Source of the DNA: Clostridia bacterium UC5.1-1C12
GTDB taxonomy: Bacteria; Bacillota_I; Bacilli_A; Erysipelotrichales; Erysipelotrichaceae
NCBI GenBank assembly: GCA_001305055.1
Contig: BBZX01000010.1
Location: 62,001 to 126,000 of the forward strand
Reading direction: 5' to 3'
DNA: 64,000 nt
Position 1 is the first letter of the stretch; each line of letters opens with the position of its first letter. This document shows positions 29,486 to 40,595 of this stretch, one piece after another. Made by a program: the position numbers and the translations under genes. The notes under the pieces were generated by a model. That model made no database searches. It was given only the letters and a program-made list of their open reading frames with translations, and was not told where the DNA came from.

Positions 29486-32400
29486 ATGAACTATCGAGTG
29501 TTTGTCAACAAAAAACAGCAGTTTCAGATTGAATCAGAATCACTGTATCGTGAATTAAAAACTAACTTATCAATAACCGGTCTGACGGGTATTGAATATT
29601 ACAATATTTATGATGTATTCAATGCTGATGAAGAAGATTTAAAGCTTTTGAAAACAAAGGTTTTGTCAGAAACCGTAACTGATGAAGTAAGAGATACGCT
29701 TGATTTAGAGAAGAAACAAATTGTTGCTTATGAATGTCTGCCAGGACAGTATGATCAGCGTGCGGATTCTGCCGAGCAATGCTTGATGCTGCTGAATAAT
29801 AAGCAGGATGTCGTTGTGAAAAGCGGTCGCTTAATTGTACTTAACGGTAATGTAAGTGAAGATGAAATCAATGCGGTAAAGCACTATCTGATTAATCCGG
29901 TAGAGATGCGGGAAAAAGATTTATCCGTATTGGACTATGAAGAAGATGTGGAAATCGAGCCGGTATTAACAATTGTTGGCTTTACGAAATATAACGATGA
30001 GCAGATTGCCGCCTTCAGAGAGAGCGAAGGTCTGGCAATGAGTGAAGCTGATCTTGCATTTATCCGTGATTATTTCCGTGATGAAGAAAAGCGTGATCCA
30101 AGTGAAACTGAAATTAAAGTATTAGATACTTATTGGTCTGATCACTGCCGTCATACAACCTTTGAAACCTGTCTAGAAAATGTAAAGATTGATGCTGGTC
30201 ATTATCAGGAACAGATCCAGCAGGCTTATGATACATACTGCGCGCTGCGCGAAAAGGTTCATGGCAATCGCAAACCAATGACGTTAATGGATATGGCTAC
30301 GGTTGCCGGTAAAGCGCTGCGCAAGGCTGGCAAGCTGGAAGACTTGGAAATCAGTGATGAAATCAATGCTTGTTCCATCGAAATTCCAGTGGATGTCAAC
30401 GGCAAGGAAGAAACATGGCTGCTGATGTTTAAGAATGAAACCCACAATCATCCAACTGAAATTGAACCTTTCGGCGGTGCCAGCACATGTATCGGCGGTG
30501 CCATCCGTGACCCATTGTCAGGCAGAAGTTATGTATATCAGGCGATGCGGGTTACCGGTGCCGGTGATATTACAGCCGATTTAAAAGACGCATTGCCAAA
30601 CAAGCTCCCGCAGTCCAGAATTTCTAAAGGTGCTGCCCAAGGTTATTCAAGCTATGGCAATCAGATTGGTCTGGCGACAACTTATGTAAAAGAAATCTAT
30701 CACGATGGTTATACCGCTAAACGAATGGAAGTAGGCGCTGTTGTCGGGGCGGCTCCAAAATCATGGGTTAAGCGTGAGAAGCCTGCTGCTGGTGATGTCA
30801 TTTTGTTGATTGGCGGCGCGACTGGCCGTGATGGTGTCGGCGGTGCTACTGGTTCCAGTAAGGAACATAATGATACTTCATTGACTAAATGCTCCAGTGA
30901 GGTACAAAAGGGGAATGCACCGATTGAACGCAAACTGCAGCGATTATTCAGAAATCCTGAAGTAACACGCTTAATAAAAAAAGCTAACGACTTCGGTGCC
31001 GGCGGTGTCAGCGTAGCAGTGGGTGAAATTGCCGATGGTTTAAAAATCGACTTGGATAAGGTTGAAGTTAAATATGCTGGTTTAAGCGGCACAGAGTTAG
31101 CCATTTCTGAATCACAGGAACGTATGGCAGTGCTTGTTGAGCCAAAAGATGTAGAAAAATTTAAGGAGCTTGCTTATCAGGAAAACCTGAAAGCATATGA
31201 GGTAGCGGAAGTCACTGAAGAACCTCGTCTTGTAATGAGCTTCCAAGGTGAAGTCATTGTAGATATTGCTCGTGCTTTCCTTGATACAAATGGTGTCCGT
31301 CAACATCAATCAGTCGTAATTAAAGCGAGTGATGAAGAGAAAGATCCATTCCATCAGACAGTGCATGGCGAATTAAAAAATGCAATTTTAAATAATTTAA
31401 AGCAGCCTAATGTCGCAAGTCAAAAGGGATTAGTTGAAATGTTTGACTCAACGATCGGCAAATCAACGGTATTGATGCCTTATGGCGGTAAGTATCAATT
31501 AGGAGAAACAGAAGGCTCTGTACAAAAATTACCGGTACTTGGCTTTACCAATACAGTATCGATGATGACTTATGGTTTTAATTCAGAATTAGCAGATTAT
31601 TCACCATATCTCACCGGCAGTTACAGCGTTGTAGAGGCTTTAGCAAAGCTTACCGCATTAGGCGGTGATTATCGCAAAGCTCGCTTATCCTGTCAGGAAT
31701 ATTTTGAAAGATTAAATCAAGTGCCTGAAAAATGGGGTAAACCAATGCAGGCATTACTTGGCTTAATCGAAGCTCAGATGGCATTTGAAACACCGGCCAT
31801 CGGCGGTAAGGACTCTATGAGCGGAACCTTTAATCAAATTCATGTGCCGCCTACTTTAATCACTTTTGCGGTAGCTGCCGAAAAGCGGATCATATCGTAT
31901 CCACTGAATTTAAACAGGCAGGCAGCAAGATTTATTTTGTAAAGCATCCAATGCATGAAAACGGTTGTGCCAATTATGAAGCCTTGAAGAAGAACTTCAC
32001 AAAAGTTTATGATTTGATCAGTGAACATCAAGTATCCGCTGCATGTACAATCAAGATTGGCGGTATCGCGGAAGCTTTATGTAAAATGAGCTTCGGCAAC
32101 AAGCTGGGTATTTGTGTTAAGAGTGATGAAGCGTTGTTTGACTTAAATATCGGCGGCATGCTGATCGAAGCATCGGCTGAAATTCATGAAGAAAATTTCA
32201 TTTATTTAGGCACGGTAACAGAACAGCCAACGCTGCAGATCAATGAAACGACATTGACGATTGAAGAAGCGATTGAAGCATGGGAAAGCCGTTATAAGAA
32301 ATTATATCCAATCATTGTCGATGAAGATAAAACAAGTATCAATACACCTGTCTATGAAGCAAAGGAAATTAAAAAATGTGCAAAGCCAACGGATCATGTC

Positions 32401-33192
32401 AAAGTCATTATTCCGGTATTCCCTGGTTCAAACTGTGAATATGATACGAAACAGGCTTTTGAAAGAGCCGGCGCTGAAGTAGAAATCGTAGTATTTAAGA
32501 ATATGAATGTATTGGCAATCGAGGAGAGCTTAAATGAATTAAGCGTTAAACTGTCAAACGCACAGATTCTTGCCCTTGGCGGTGGGTTCTCAAGCGGTGA
32601 TGAACCTGATGGCTCCGGTAAATTTATTGCCAATGTATTAAGTAATGAAAAGATCAGAAAAGCAATCGATGGTTTGCTTGAGCGTGATGGCTTGATTTTG
32701 GGTATCTGTAATGGTTTCCAGGCATTGATCAAATCCGGATATCTGCCTTATGGCGATATAACAAAGCTGAATGAAGCTTCACCGACATTATTCAGAAATA
32801 ATATTAACCGGCATGTCTCAAAAATCGCCTGCACCAAGGTTACATCCAATCAATCGCCATGGCTGTCAAGCTTTAAGGTGAATGAACTGCACTCCATTGC
32901 CTTCTCACATGGTGAAGGAAAATTTGTAGTCAGCGATGAATTGGCAGAAGAATTATTCGCCAACGGTCAAGTCGCAACTCAATACACTGATCTTGGCGGA
33001 CAGACAACGATGAATGGACTGTATAACATCAATGGTTCAAGCTATGCCATCGAAGGTATTACCAGTGCTGACGGTAAAATCTTCGGCAAGATGGGACACA
33101 GTGAGCGTTATGAAGAAGGTTTGTTCCAGAATATCAGCGGTAATAAACATCAGGATATATTTACTAACGGTGTAAACTATTTCAAGAAATAA
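29486..33192 (+). CDS. purL: phosphoribosylformylglycinamidine synthase, single-chain (frameshifted)
   Basis: Large-type PurL of about 1235 residues converting FGAR and glutamine to FGAM. The N-terminal PurS-like region is followed by the synthetase core (HNHPTEIEPFGGASTCIGG, GGATGRDGVGG, NDFGAGGVSVAVGEIADG) and a C-terminal class I glutaminase with VIIPVFPGSNCEYDT, ALGGGFSSGDEPDGSG and the nucleophile GICNGFQ. Separate purS and purQ are therefore not needed. A missing G near 31883 breaks the frame; the repaired joint reads AAEKADHIVSTEFKQAGSK. Third gene of the pur operon, 12 nt after purK. Confidence 0.94.
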
Positions 33193-33203
33193 GGGAGAAA
33201 AAC

Positions 33204-33911
33204 ATGAAACTATTATATGAAGGTAAGGCTAAACAGATTTATGAAACAGAGAATCCGAATGAAATTCTCATGCATTACAAAGATGATGCCACAGCATTTA
33301 ACGGCCTGAAAAAAGATCAGATTCATAATAAAGGTATTTTGAATAATAAGATTTCTACCATGATTTTTGGTTATTTAAAAGATAACGGAATTGAAACACA
33401 TTTAATTAAAACTCTGAATGAACGCGATCAGCTTTGTAAGAAGGTAGAAATCTTACCTTTGGAAGTTATTGTCCGCAATGTCTTTGCAGGCTCAGCTTCT
33501 AAACGGTTAGGGATTGAAGAAGGTGTGCCTTGTAAGGAACCGATCTTTGAAATCTGTTATAAATGTGATGAACTTAATGATCCGCTGATTAATGATACAC
33601 ATGCAATCGCTATGGGTATTGCGACACGTGAAGAATTAAATCGGGTTTGGGAGCTTACCGCTCAGATTAATCAGCTATTAATCAAATTGTTTGACAGTGT
33701 GGGTGTACGTCTGATCGATTTTAAGATTGAATTTGGTAAAGACGCGGATGGCAATATTATGTTAGCTGATGAAATTTCACCGGACAGCTGCCGCTTATGG
33801 GATAAGGATACGAATGAAAAGCTTGATAAAGACCGTTTCAGACGCGAAATGGGTAATGTAGAAGAGGCTTATATTGAAATCTGCAAACGTTTAACGAAAG
33901 AGGAAGCATAA
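33204..33911 (+). CDS. purC: SAICAR synthase
   Basis: Phosphoribosylaminoimidazole-succinocarboxamide synthase, 235 residues, joining CAIR with aspartate. MKLLYEGKAKQIYET, the signature LPLEVIVRNVFAGS and DEISPDSCRLWD are intact. The ribosome site AAGGGAGAAA precedes the ATG. Stop and the following purM start are adjacent. Confidence 0.96.
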   Translation: MKLLYEGKAKQIYETENPNEILMHYKDDATAFNGLKKDQIHNKGILNNKISTMIFGYLKDNGIETHLIKTLNERDQLCKKVEILPLEVIVRNVFAGSASKRLGIEEGVPCKEPIFEICYKCDELNDPLINDTHAIAMGIATREELNRVWELTAQINQLLIKLFDSVGVRLIDFKIEFGKDADGNIMLADEISPDSCRLWDKDTNEKLDKDRFRREMGNVEEAYIEICKRLTKEEA

Positions 33912-34940
33912 ATGAGCAAGCACTATGAAGAGGCCGGCGTAAATCTTGAAGCCGGTTATGAGTCAGTAAGAAGAATTAAAAGTCATGTAGCGAGAACAAA
34001 GGTCAAGGGTGCAATTGATTCTATCGGCGCTTTTGGCGGTATGTTTGATTTAAGCATGCTGAACATGAAAGAACCGGTGCTGGTATCAGGAACAGATGGC
34101 GTCGGTACGAAGCTGATGGTAGCTTTTGAAATGGATAAGCATGATACGATTGGTATCGATGCTGTGGCAATGTGTGTCAATGATGTATTGGTGCAGGGGG
34201 CATCACCGATTTTCTTCCTTGATTATCTCGCGGTAGGCAAAAACTATCCGGAGAAAATTGAACAGCTGGTCAAGGGGGTTGCTGACGGCTGTGTATTATC
34301 TGAATGTGCTTTAATTGGCGGGGAAACAGCCGAAATGCCGGATATGTATGATGAGCATCATTATGATATTGCCGGATTCTGTGTCGGTGCTGTGGATAAG
34401 GCGAATTTGATCGACGGCTCAATGGTTAAGGTAGGTGATGTTTTAGTCGGTCTGCCATCCAGCGGCTGTCATTCGAATGGATTCTCATTGATCCGTAAGA
34501 TTTTATTTAAGGATCATCAATTAAAATTAGATGAATATATGCCTGAATTAGGTAAAACATTAGGCGAAGAAATCCTGACACCGACTAAAATCTATGTGAA
34601 GGCAATCAAGCATTTATTTGGCAAGGTAGATCTGCACGGCATGAGTCATGTGACTGGCGGCGGCTTCTATGAAAATCTGCCGCGGATGCTGCATGAGGGA
34701 CAGGGTATTGAGATTAATGTGAATGCGTTCCCTAAAAAACCAATCTTTGAACTTTTGCAGAAGCTGGGCAATATCGATAAAGAAGAAATGTATAACGTAT
34801 TTAATATGGGTATTGGTTTTGTCTGTGCGGTTGATGCTGATGATGCTGCTAAGCTTCAGCAATTGTTAAGTGAAATCGGTGAAGAAAGCTATGTCATCGG
34901 TAAAATCACTGACAGCGGCGAGGTTAAGCTGAAATGGTAA
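33912..34940 (+). CDS. purM: phosphoribosylaminoimidazole synthase (AIR synthase)
   Basis: Cyclises FGAM to AIR with ATP; 342 residues. [15 protein letters not shown] at the N-terminus, [21 protein letters not shown], the [12 protein letters not shown] and [11 protein letters not shown] segments and the C-terminal [15 protein letters not shown] match the family. Intact. Starts directly after the purC stop and overlaps purN by 7 nt. Confidence 0.96.
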   Translation: MSKHYEEAGVNLEAGYESVRRIKSHVARTKVKGAIDSIGAFGGMFDLSMLNMKEPVLVSGTDGVGTKLMVAFEMDKHDTIGIDAVAMCVNDVLVQGASPIFFLDYLAVGKNYPEKIEQLVKGVADGCVLSECALIGGETAEMPDMYDEHHYDIAGFCVGAVDKANLIDGSMVKVGDVLVGLPSSGCHSNGFSLIRKILFKDHQLKLDEYMPELGKTLGEEILTPTKIYVKAIKHLFGKVDLHGMSHVTGGGFYENLPRMLHEGQGIEINVNAFPKKPIFELLQKLGNIDKEEMYNVFNMGIGFVCAVDADDAAKLQQLLSEIGEESYVIGKITDSGEVKLKW

Positions 34941-35520
34941 AACTGGCAGTCTTTGCCTCCGGTTCCGGTACAAATTTCGAGAATATCGTAAATCGTATCA
35001 ATGACGGCACAATCAAAAATGCTGCTGTGGCATTGCTGGTGGTGGATAAGGAACATGCAAAGGCAATTGAAAGAGCAAAGCGATTAGATATACCATGGGT
35101 CTATGTAAACCCTAAGGCATTCTCTTCCAAAGCGGAGTATGAAGAGAAAATTCTTCACTATTTGCATAAAAGAGAGGTTGATCTGATTGCACTTGCCGGT
35201 TATATGCGCATTGTATCACCGGTTTTGCTTGCCGCTTATCCAAAGCGTATCGTTAATCTGCACCCGGCGTATCTGCCATATTTCCCGGGAAAACAAGTAT
35301 ACTTGACGCTTATAATGCAAAGGTGAGTGAAACTGGCGTTACGCTGCATTATTTGGATGAGGGCATCGATACAGGACCGATTATTCATCAGGAAAAGATC
35401 AGTATTGATCCTGAATGGACACTTGAGATTTTAGAGGAGCATGTGCATGCTCTTGAATATAAGATGTATCCTGAAGTATTAAATCAGTTATGCGAAAAAA
35501 TAGAAAAAGGAGAGTGTTAG
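34934..35520 (+). CDS. purN: phosphoribosylglycinamide formyltransferase (frameshifted)
   Basis: Formyl transfer from 10-formyl-THF to GAR, about 195 residues. [16 protein letters not shown] holds the phosphate-binding loop; [10 protein letters not shown] and [12 protein letters not shown] contain the catalytic Asn and His. A one-base loss near 35293 breaks the frame; repaired it reads [19 protein letters not shown], then [15 protein letters not shown] with the catalytic Asp region. The 10-formyl-THF can come from the fhs product at 51612. Confidence 0.93.
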
Positions 35521-35521
35521 C

Positions 35522-37054
35522 ATGAAACGAGCTTTAGTAAGTGTTTCAGATAAAACAAATCTGGTACCTTTTGTACAAGGACTTGTTGAATTGGGTTATG
35601 AGATCATCTCTACTGGCGGTACAGCCAAGACTTTAGAAGCTGAAGGCATCAAGACAATTAATATTTCTGAGATTACCGGTTTTCCGGAAATAATGGATGG
35701 CCGTGTAAAGACTTTGCACCCTAATGTGCATGGCGCATTGTTGTGTGTAAGAGACAATCCAAGTCATGTAGCACAGCTGAAGGAGCATCAGATCGAATAC
35801 ATCGATCTTGTTTGTGTTAATCTTTATCCTTTTAAACAAACATTAAAAAAAGCCGGTGTTACTCATGATGAAATTATCGAGAACATCGATATCGGCGGTC
35901 CGAGCATGTTGCGTTCAGCATCAAAAAACTATCGTTATTTAACAGTTGTTTGTGATCCAAAGGATTATGAAATGGTGCTCGATGAATTAAAGAATAACGG
36001 CGATACTGAGCTAGCAACCAGAGAAAAACTGGCGGCTAAGGTATTCCGTCATACAGCGGCCTATGATACGATTATTGCTCAATATCTGACTGAGAAGACT
36101 GGTGAAAAATTCCCTGAGAATTTCACGATGACTTATGAGAAAGTACAGGATCTGCGTTATGGTGAAAACCCTCATCAGGAAGCAGCTTTCTATAAGAGTG
36201 CTGATCCGAAGTATTCACTGGCAAATGCTAAACAGCTGCATGGTAAGGAACTGTCCTACAATAATATTCAAGACGGCAATGCGGCCATTGAAATTCTGAA
36301 AGATTTTGCTGGTCAGCCATGTGTTGTAGGCTTGAAACATATGAATCCATGCGGTATTGGCGTTGGCAAAAATCTTGAAGAAGCATGGGATAAGGCATAC
36401 GAAGCTGATTCTACAAGTATTTTCGGCGGTATTGTAGCGACCAATCAGGTTGTGGATACACTAACCGCTGAGAAGCTAAGTAAGATTTTCTTAGAAATAA
36501 TTATTGCACCGGACTTCACGGACGAGGCGTTTGCTATTCTGTCACAGAAGAAGAATATTCGTTTAATGACATTGGATACTGATCTTGATGTTAATGCGAA
36601 ACTTAAAGTAACCAATGTAAATGATGGTCTGCTGGTTCAGGATGCTGATTTGAAGCAGGTTACAGTAAATGATTTAACATGTGTTACAGAACGTAAACCG
36701 ACTGCTCAGGAATTGGAACAGCTGATGTTTGCATGGAAGACAGTGAAGCATGTGAAATCAAATGCGATTGTTTTAGTTAAGGATAATATGACAGTTGGTG
36801 TTGGCGCGGGCCAGATGAATCGTGTCGGCGCAGCTAAAATCGCCATTGAGCAAGCCGGTGAAAAGGCTAAGGGTTCAGTAATGGGCTCAGATGCTTACTT
36901 CCCGATGCCGGATACCGTTGAAGAAGCGGCTAAAGCTGGAGTAACGGCTATTATTCAGCCGGGCGGTTCAATTAAGGATCAGCTGTCAGTGGATGAATGC
37001 AATAAGCATGGCATCGCGATGGTTTATACCGGTATCAGACATTTTAAACATTAG
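35522..37054 (+). CDS. purH: bifunctional AICAR formyltransferase/IMP cyclohydrolase
   Basis: Last two steps to IMP in one 510-residue protein. The N-terminal cyclohydrolase begins RALVSVSDKTNLVPFVQGL with STGGTAKTLEAEGI and GRVKTLHPNVHGALL. The C-terminal transformylase has LRYGENPHQEAAFY, KHMNPCGIG and GSDAYFPMPDTVEEAA. Intact; it ends the purEKLCMNH operon and is followed by a strong terminator. Confidence 0.96.
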   Translation: MKRALVSVSDKTNLVPFVQGLVELGYEIISTGGTAKTLEAEGIKTINISEITGFPEIMDGRVKTLHPNVHGALLCVRDNPSHVAQLKEHQIEYIDLVCVNLYPFKQTLKKAGVTHDEIIENIDIGGPSMLRSASKNYRYLTVVCDPKDYEMVLDELKNNGDTELATREKLAAKVFRHTAAYDTIIAQYLTEKTGEKFPENFTMTYEKVQDLRYGENPHQEAAFYKSADPKYSLANAKQLHGKELSYNNIQDGNAAIEILKDFAGQPCVVGLKHMNPCGIGVGKNLEEAWDKAYEADSTSIFGGIVATNQVVDTLTAEKLSKIFLEIIIAPDFTDEAFAILSQKKNIRLMTLDTDLDVNAKLKVTNVNDGLLVQDADLKQVTVNDLTCVTERKPTAQELEQLMFAWKTVKHVKSNAIVLVKDNMTVGVGAGQMNRVGAAKIAIEQAGEKAKGSVMGSDAYFPMPDTVEEAAKAGVTAIIQPGGSIKDQLSVDECNKHGIAMVYTGIRHFKH

Positions 37055-37062
37055 TAAGATTG

Positions 37063-37089
37063 AGGCAGAGTGATATCTGCCTTTTTTTG
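37063..37089 (+). terminator. intrinsic terminator of the pur operon
   Basis: AGGCAGA / TCTGCCT, 7 bp with a 6-nt loop, then seven T, 8 nt after the purH stop. Confidence 0.9.
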
Positions 37090-37248
37090 TATCCTTTTAA
37101 GAACAATGATATTTTCTATTATATAAATAGCATCAATGGTCCAAATTTAAATAAAATCATTCAGTTATCACGATTAAAAACTGAGCTTTCAATCGATTCC
37201 ACATCTTGTCTGCCTCGCGCTTCATCAAACATACGTTGGTGAAGATCG

Positions 37249-37452
37249 ATGCGTATGGAAATCCCTTTGACAATCGATCAAGAGAAGGTAGAGCCAAACG
37301 TGCCTGAACATGTAATATTCATGAATAAAGGGTTTGCGATAAATTATCAGGCAGAATTGCCAAATGATCCCGGCAAGTATTTTGCAGAGATGGAATTAAA
37401 TTGGGATAATGGCGATTCGGCTTCCTTTGGATCAATGTACATAGTAGAATAA
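37249..37452 (+). pseudogene. C-terminal fragment of a secreted beta-sandwich protein
   Basis: A 67-codon frame whose end (LPNDPGKYFAEMELNWDNGD, then a closing strand) looks like the last strands of the intracellular proteinase-inhibitor-type domain found in Firmicutes lipoproteins. No signal peptide, no ribosome site and no N-terminal half exist here. Probably a gene remnant, or a broken gene whose head cannot be recognised in 37100-37250. Followed by a terminator hairpin. Confidence 0.4.
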
Positions 37453-37457
37453 ACAAA

Positions 37458-37493
37458 GATGGACGCAGCCAATCATGCCGCATCCATTTATTT
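37458..37493. terminator. probable bidirectional terminator
   Basis: ATGGACGC and GCATCCAT pair with one mismatch, flanked by T-rich sequence on the plus side and an AT-rich run on the minus side. It separates the fragment at 37249 from the convergent MerR gene. Confidence 0.55.
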
Positions 37494-37507
37494 TTTTATT
37501 TATTTAA

Positions 37508-38332
37508 TTATTCAATGGGTATCCATATTTCATCATATCTTACTTTTAAATTATCTTCGTTTGTTACAATCAGCATTGAAGTATAAGCATCATCTATGAT
37601 TTTAATATTATTGTGTTGTACATATTCTAATACATCTTTTAACCACTCAGTGGTATTGATTTTTTCACTATTGCCCTTCACAATCGCATGAAGACATTTT
37701 CTTGACGGCAGCGATTCAACAGACTCACTCATTTTAAATTGGAATAAAGTGAAGTCATATTTACTGATAATATTACCGATTCCGACATTAAATTCAGGTA
37801 TATCAGAGAATAAAGCCAGTTTAGGTATTTTTAATGATGCTGTATTAATGGGAATTATAGAATTCCATTCTTCAAATTCTGCGGCTTGAGCAGGAGAGGC
37901 TATATGAGGAGTATCAAAATCACGCACCAATAATCGATAAAAATCCGGGCTGTTGATGATTTCATATGAATTATCGTTATTGTATTTTTCCAATGTGTCT
38001 GCAATTCGCTGCAAATGATAGAGAATTCGTTCCTGCTTTAAGATATTCTTGTGCATTTCTTCTGCCTTACTGTTTACTAATTGTAGGGTATTATTTAGAT
38101 GTTCATGCTGAAGAATGTCGGCTGTGTCTTTCAGCGTGAAGCCACAGTTACTGTAAAGCTTGGAATGGTAAAGATTATAGCAATCAGCCAGTGTAAAAAT
38201 CCGGTATTTATGGTTATCTGTACGGCTAGGAGATATGATCCCCTTTTCTTCATAAAAAGCCAGTCCTTTACCGGTTAAATCGTAATAGCGTGATACTTCT
38301 TTAGTAGTGTAAATGAATTGATTGTTTTTCAT
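37508..38332 (-). CDS. MerR-family regulator with ligand-binding domain
   Basis: Transcription regulator of 274 residues. The MerR winged helix (YTTKEVSRYYDLTGKGLAFYEEKGII) is followed by a coiled-coil dimerisation helix around residues 75-115 and a C-terminal domain of about 150 residues resembling the GyrI-like effector domain (ends DDAYTSMLIVTNEDN, YDEIWIPIE). It lies 62 nt downstream of the flavoprotein gene on the same strand and may control it. The ligand is unknown, but aromatic or hydrophobic molecules are usual for this fold. Confidence 0.8.
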   Translation of the reverse strand: MKNNQFIYTTKEVSRYYDLTGKGLAFYEEKGIISPSRTDNHKYRIFTLADCYNLYHSKLYSNCGFTLKDTADILQHEHLNNTLQLVNSKAEEMHKNILKQERILYHLQRIADTLEKYNNDNSYEIINSPDFYRLLVRDFDTPHIASPAQAAEFEEWNSIIPINTASLKIPKLALFSDIPEFNVGIGNIISKYDFTLFQFKMSESVESLPSRKCLHAIVKGNSEKINTTEWLKDVLEYVQHNNIKIIDDAYTSMLIVTNEDNLKVRYDEIWIPIE

Positions 38333-38394
38333 AAGAAACCCTTTACATTATGAATTAAAAGAACATCACTGTCAAGGCAGCGATGCTCGAATCA

Positions 38395-40494
38395 TTATTT
38401 GTTTAACTGTGAAACAGCGTGAATTGCAGCTGCACGTCCGAAGACACCGCATGTCATCAGTGATGTACCGCAGCCAAAGTAATTGACTGAAACAGTTTGT
38501 CCGTCTGCGCATGAACCTGCCGCATACAATCCCTTAATCCATTCGCCATTTGAATCCAATACCTGTGCATTTTCATTAATCCGTGCGCCAGTATATCCAT
38601 CGGTGGTAATCATCGGCAGTCGGATTATTGTATAAGGCCCTTCTAAACGTTTCATGTATGCACTGTCTTTACCGAAATCTTCATCAATGCCTTTATCACA
38701 AAGTTCATTGTAACGATCAACTGTGGCTTGCAGCGTATCAGCGTCAAGACCGGTTTGATCAGCAAGCTCAGCAATCGTATCCGCTTGATAAGCAAAAGGG
38801 AGTCCTGAACTCGGTACGTCATGATTTAACACATTCTTCATTAGAATCGGATATTTTTCCGCGAATTCTGCTCCTACAATAGCATACCCTTCATTGTAGC
38901 CGCGAATCCAGTTTTCTTTAGTAAATTCAAAACAGAAATTATCTTCAGCAGTCACTCGCTCTGCTCCGCCTGTTACCAATAAGATATCATATACAGGATT
39001 ATCAGGAGAATTAGGAATGACTTCTGGGAATTCCTCAAAAGAGGCTGCATAACTGTAATACATAAACTGTGTATATGGTATTTCCACAATATCTGCCCCG
39101 ACTTCCTTAAACCAACGGTAGGCATCACCTTCACCGCTGCCGCAAGCATAGGCAATATTATTGATCAGTGGATTTAATTCATTAAATAGTGTTTCATTAT
39201 TTGTATAAGAACCTGCAGCCACAATTGTTGACTGAGCATGAATGGTTATACTGTCACCATTACCATTAGTCGCCAGTGCGCCGCTGATAGAACCGTCATT
39301 TTCTTGAATTAAAGATGTTGCAGGGGTTCCCATCAAGATTTTCACACCCGCTTTTTCCGCTGCCTCAACAAGTGTTGATGTAACTGCGGATCCGCTCGCT
39401 GTAGTATGGATTCGTTTGACAGCACGTTCACCTTTTGTACTCTTATTAATCACATTTGTAAATTCCAAGCCATGATCACTTAACCAAGTATTAAGTTCAG
39501 ATGAATCAAAGGCCATTTTGTGAATTAAATTCAGGTCTAACTGCTCTTCACCCTCATATAAACTTACGATATCTTGATAGAAAGCTTCCTCGCTGTCTTC
39601 AATACCATTAGCCTTTTGAGTTTCAGTATCAGCTCCGACAATAAAACCTAAAGACCGGGTTGTTGATGAACTATATACAAGGTTCTTTTCAAGTAATATA
39701 ACTTCAGCGCCTTGCTCAGCAGCTTCAATAGCTGCACTAAGACCGGCCATACCAGCCCCAATCACAAGAACATCTGTGGTTATTTCCTCAGTTTTAGGCT
39801 CAGCTTTCTCTATCTCAATAGATTTGAGAATACTGACATCTCCGCCTGCTTGTTGAACACAATCACTCAATGCAGTAAAGAAAGCATTTGAAGATACTGT
39901 TGCGCCGCTGACAGCATCTAAATTCATCGACTGTGATTCAATCACTCTTTCCGTCAATATAGGAAAGGCCATCCCGCCGATAATATCTGTATCTGTATAT
40001 TCGGGAATCTCAATTGCTTCGATTTTATTATCTTTAATCGTCACCTTCATTGTCAGTGAACCAGTTGTAGCTAAACCATTAATTTCCGCGTAAGATGCCG
40101 CGGTTGCACTATATGTACCATCTGACATACTCAATTCATTGCTGCTGATTCCCTTTGCCTGATTCAGCGCAGAACGAAGTGCTTCACGCACAGCATTTGA
40201 TGTAACTGTAGCGCCTGACATACCGTCAATCTCATCACTTTGGGCATTAAGAATCTGCTGAATCATTTCTTCGATTGCTTTGCCGCCAAGCTCAGGGGTT
40301 TCCTCATCACCGATGATTTCCACATTGGTGATTGAAGATTCATCGACACTTATGGTGACTGCAATTTCACCGCCAAAGCCTTTACTGTTAGCTGAATAAG
40401 TCCCCGGCTCATAAAGCTTTGAATCATTTGCTTTGCTGCAAGCAGTTGTCAAAACCATCAGTCCGCAAAGCAGTAATTTGAATAGTTTACGCAT
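38395..40494 (-). CDS. lipoprotein FAD-dependent reductase with two FMN-binding domains
   Basis: A cell-surface fumarate-reductase-like flavoenzyme of 699 residues. The signal peptide ends in a lipobox (LTTAC, Cys19). Two FMN-bind domains follow, each with the D-x2-SGAT flavinylation motif: DGMSGAT (Asp90-Thr96) and DAVSGAT (Asp193-Thr199), so FMN is probably attached covalently by an ApbE-type transferase. From residue 241 a FAD-binding domain begins (VLVIGAGMAGLSAA) and runs to YAAGSCADG ... YFGCGTSLMTCGVFGRAA. The C-terminal substrate site differs from true fumarate reductases, so the electron acceptor is unknown; an extracellular respiratory-type acceptor is likely. AAGGAGGA precedes the ATG. 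Followed by a MerR regulator. Confidence 0.87.
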   Translation of the reverse strand: MRKLFKLLLCGLMVLTTACSKANDSKLYEPGTYSANSKGFGGEIAVTISVDESSITNVEIIGDEETPELGGKAIEEMIQQILNAQSDEIDGMSGATVTSNAVREALRSALNQAKGISSNELSMSDGTYSATAASYAEINGLATTGSLTMKVTIKDNKIEAIEIPEYTDTDIIGGMAFPILTERVIESQSMNLDAVSGATVSSNAFFTALSDCVQQAGGDVSILKSIEIEKAEPKTEEITTDVLVIGAGMAGLSAAIEAAEQGAEVILLEKNLVYSSSTTRSLGFIVGADTETQKANGIEDSEEAFYQDIVSLYEGEEQLDLNLIHKMAFDSSELNTWLSDHGLEFTNVINKSTKGERAVKRIHTTASGSAVTSTLVEAAEKAGVKILMGTPATSLIQENDGSISGALATNGNGDSITIHAQSTIVAAGSYTNNETLFNELNPLINNIAYACGSGEGDAYRWFKEVGADIVEIPYTQFMYYSYAASFEEFPEVIPNSPDNPVYDILLVTGGAERVTAEDNFCFEFTKENWIRGYNEGYAIVGAEFAEKYPILMKNVLNHDVPSSGLPFAYQADTIAELADQTGLDADTLQATVDRYNELCDKGIDEDFGKDSAYMKRLEGPYTIIRLPMITTDGYTGARINENAQVLDSNGEWIKGLYAAGSCADGQTVSVNYFGCGTSLMTCGVFGRAAAIHAVSQLNK

Positions 40495-40595
40495 ATTTCC
40501 TCCTTATATGATTAATGTTTCACAAATCGATTATAAGGTGGGAAGTTACTTCCTAGTCAAGGAATTAAGCGAAATATTCTTATTAATTTAATTAT

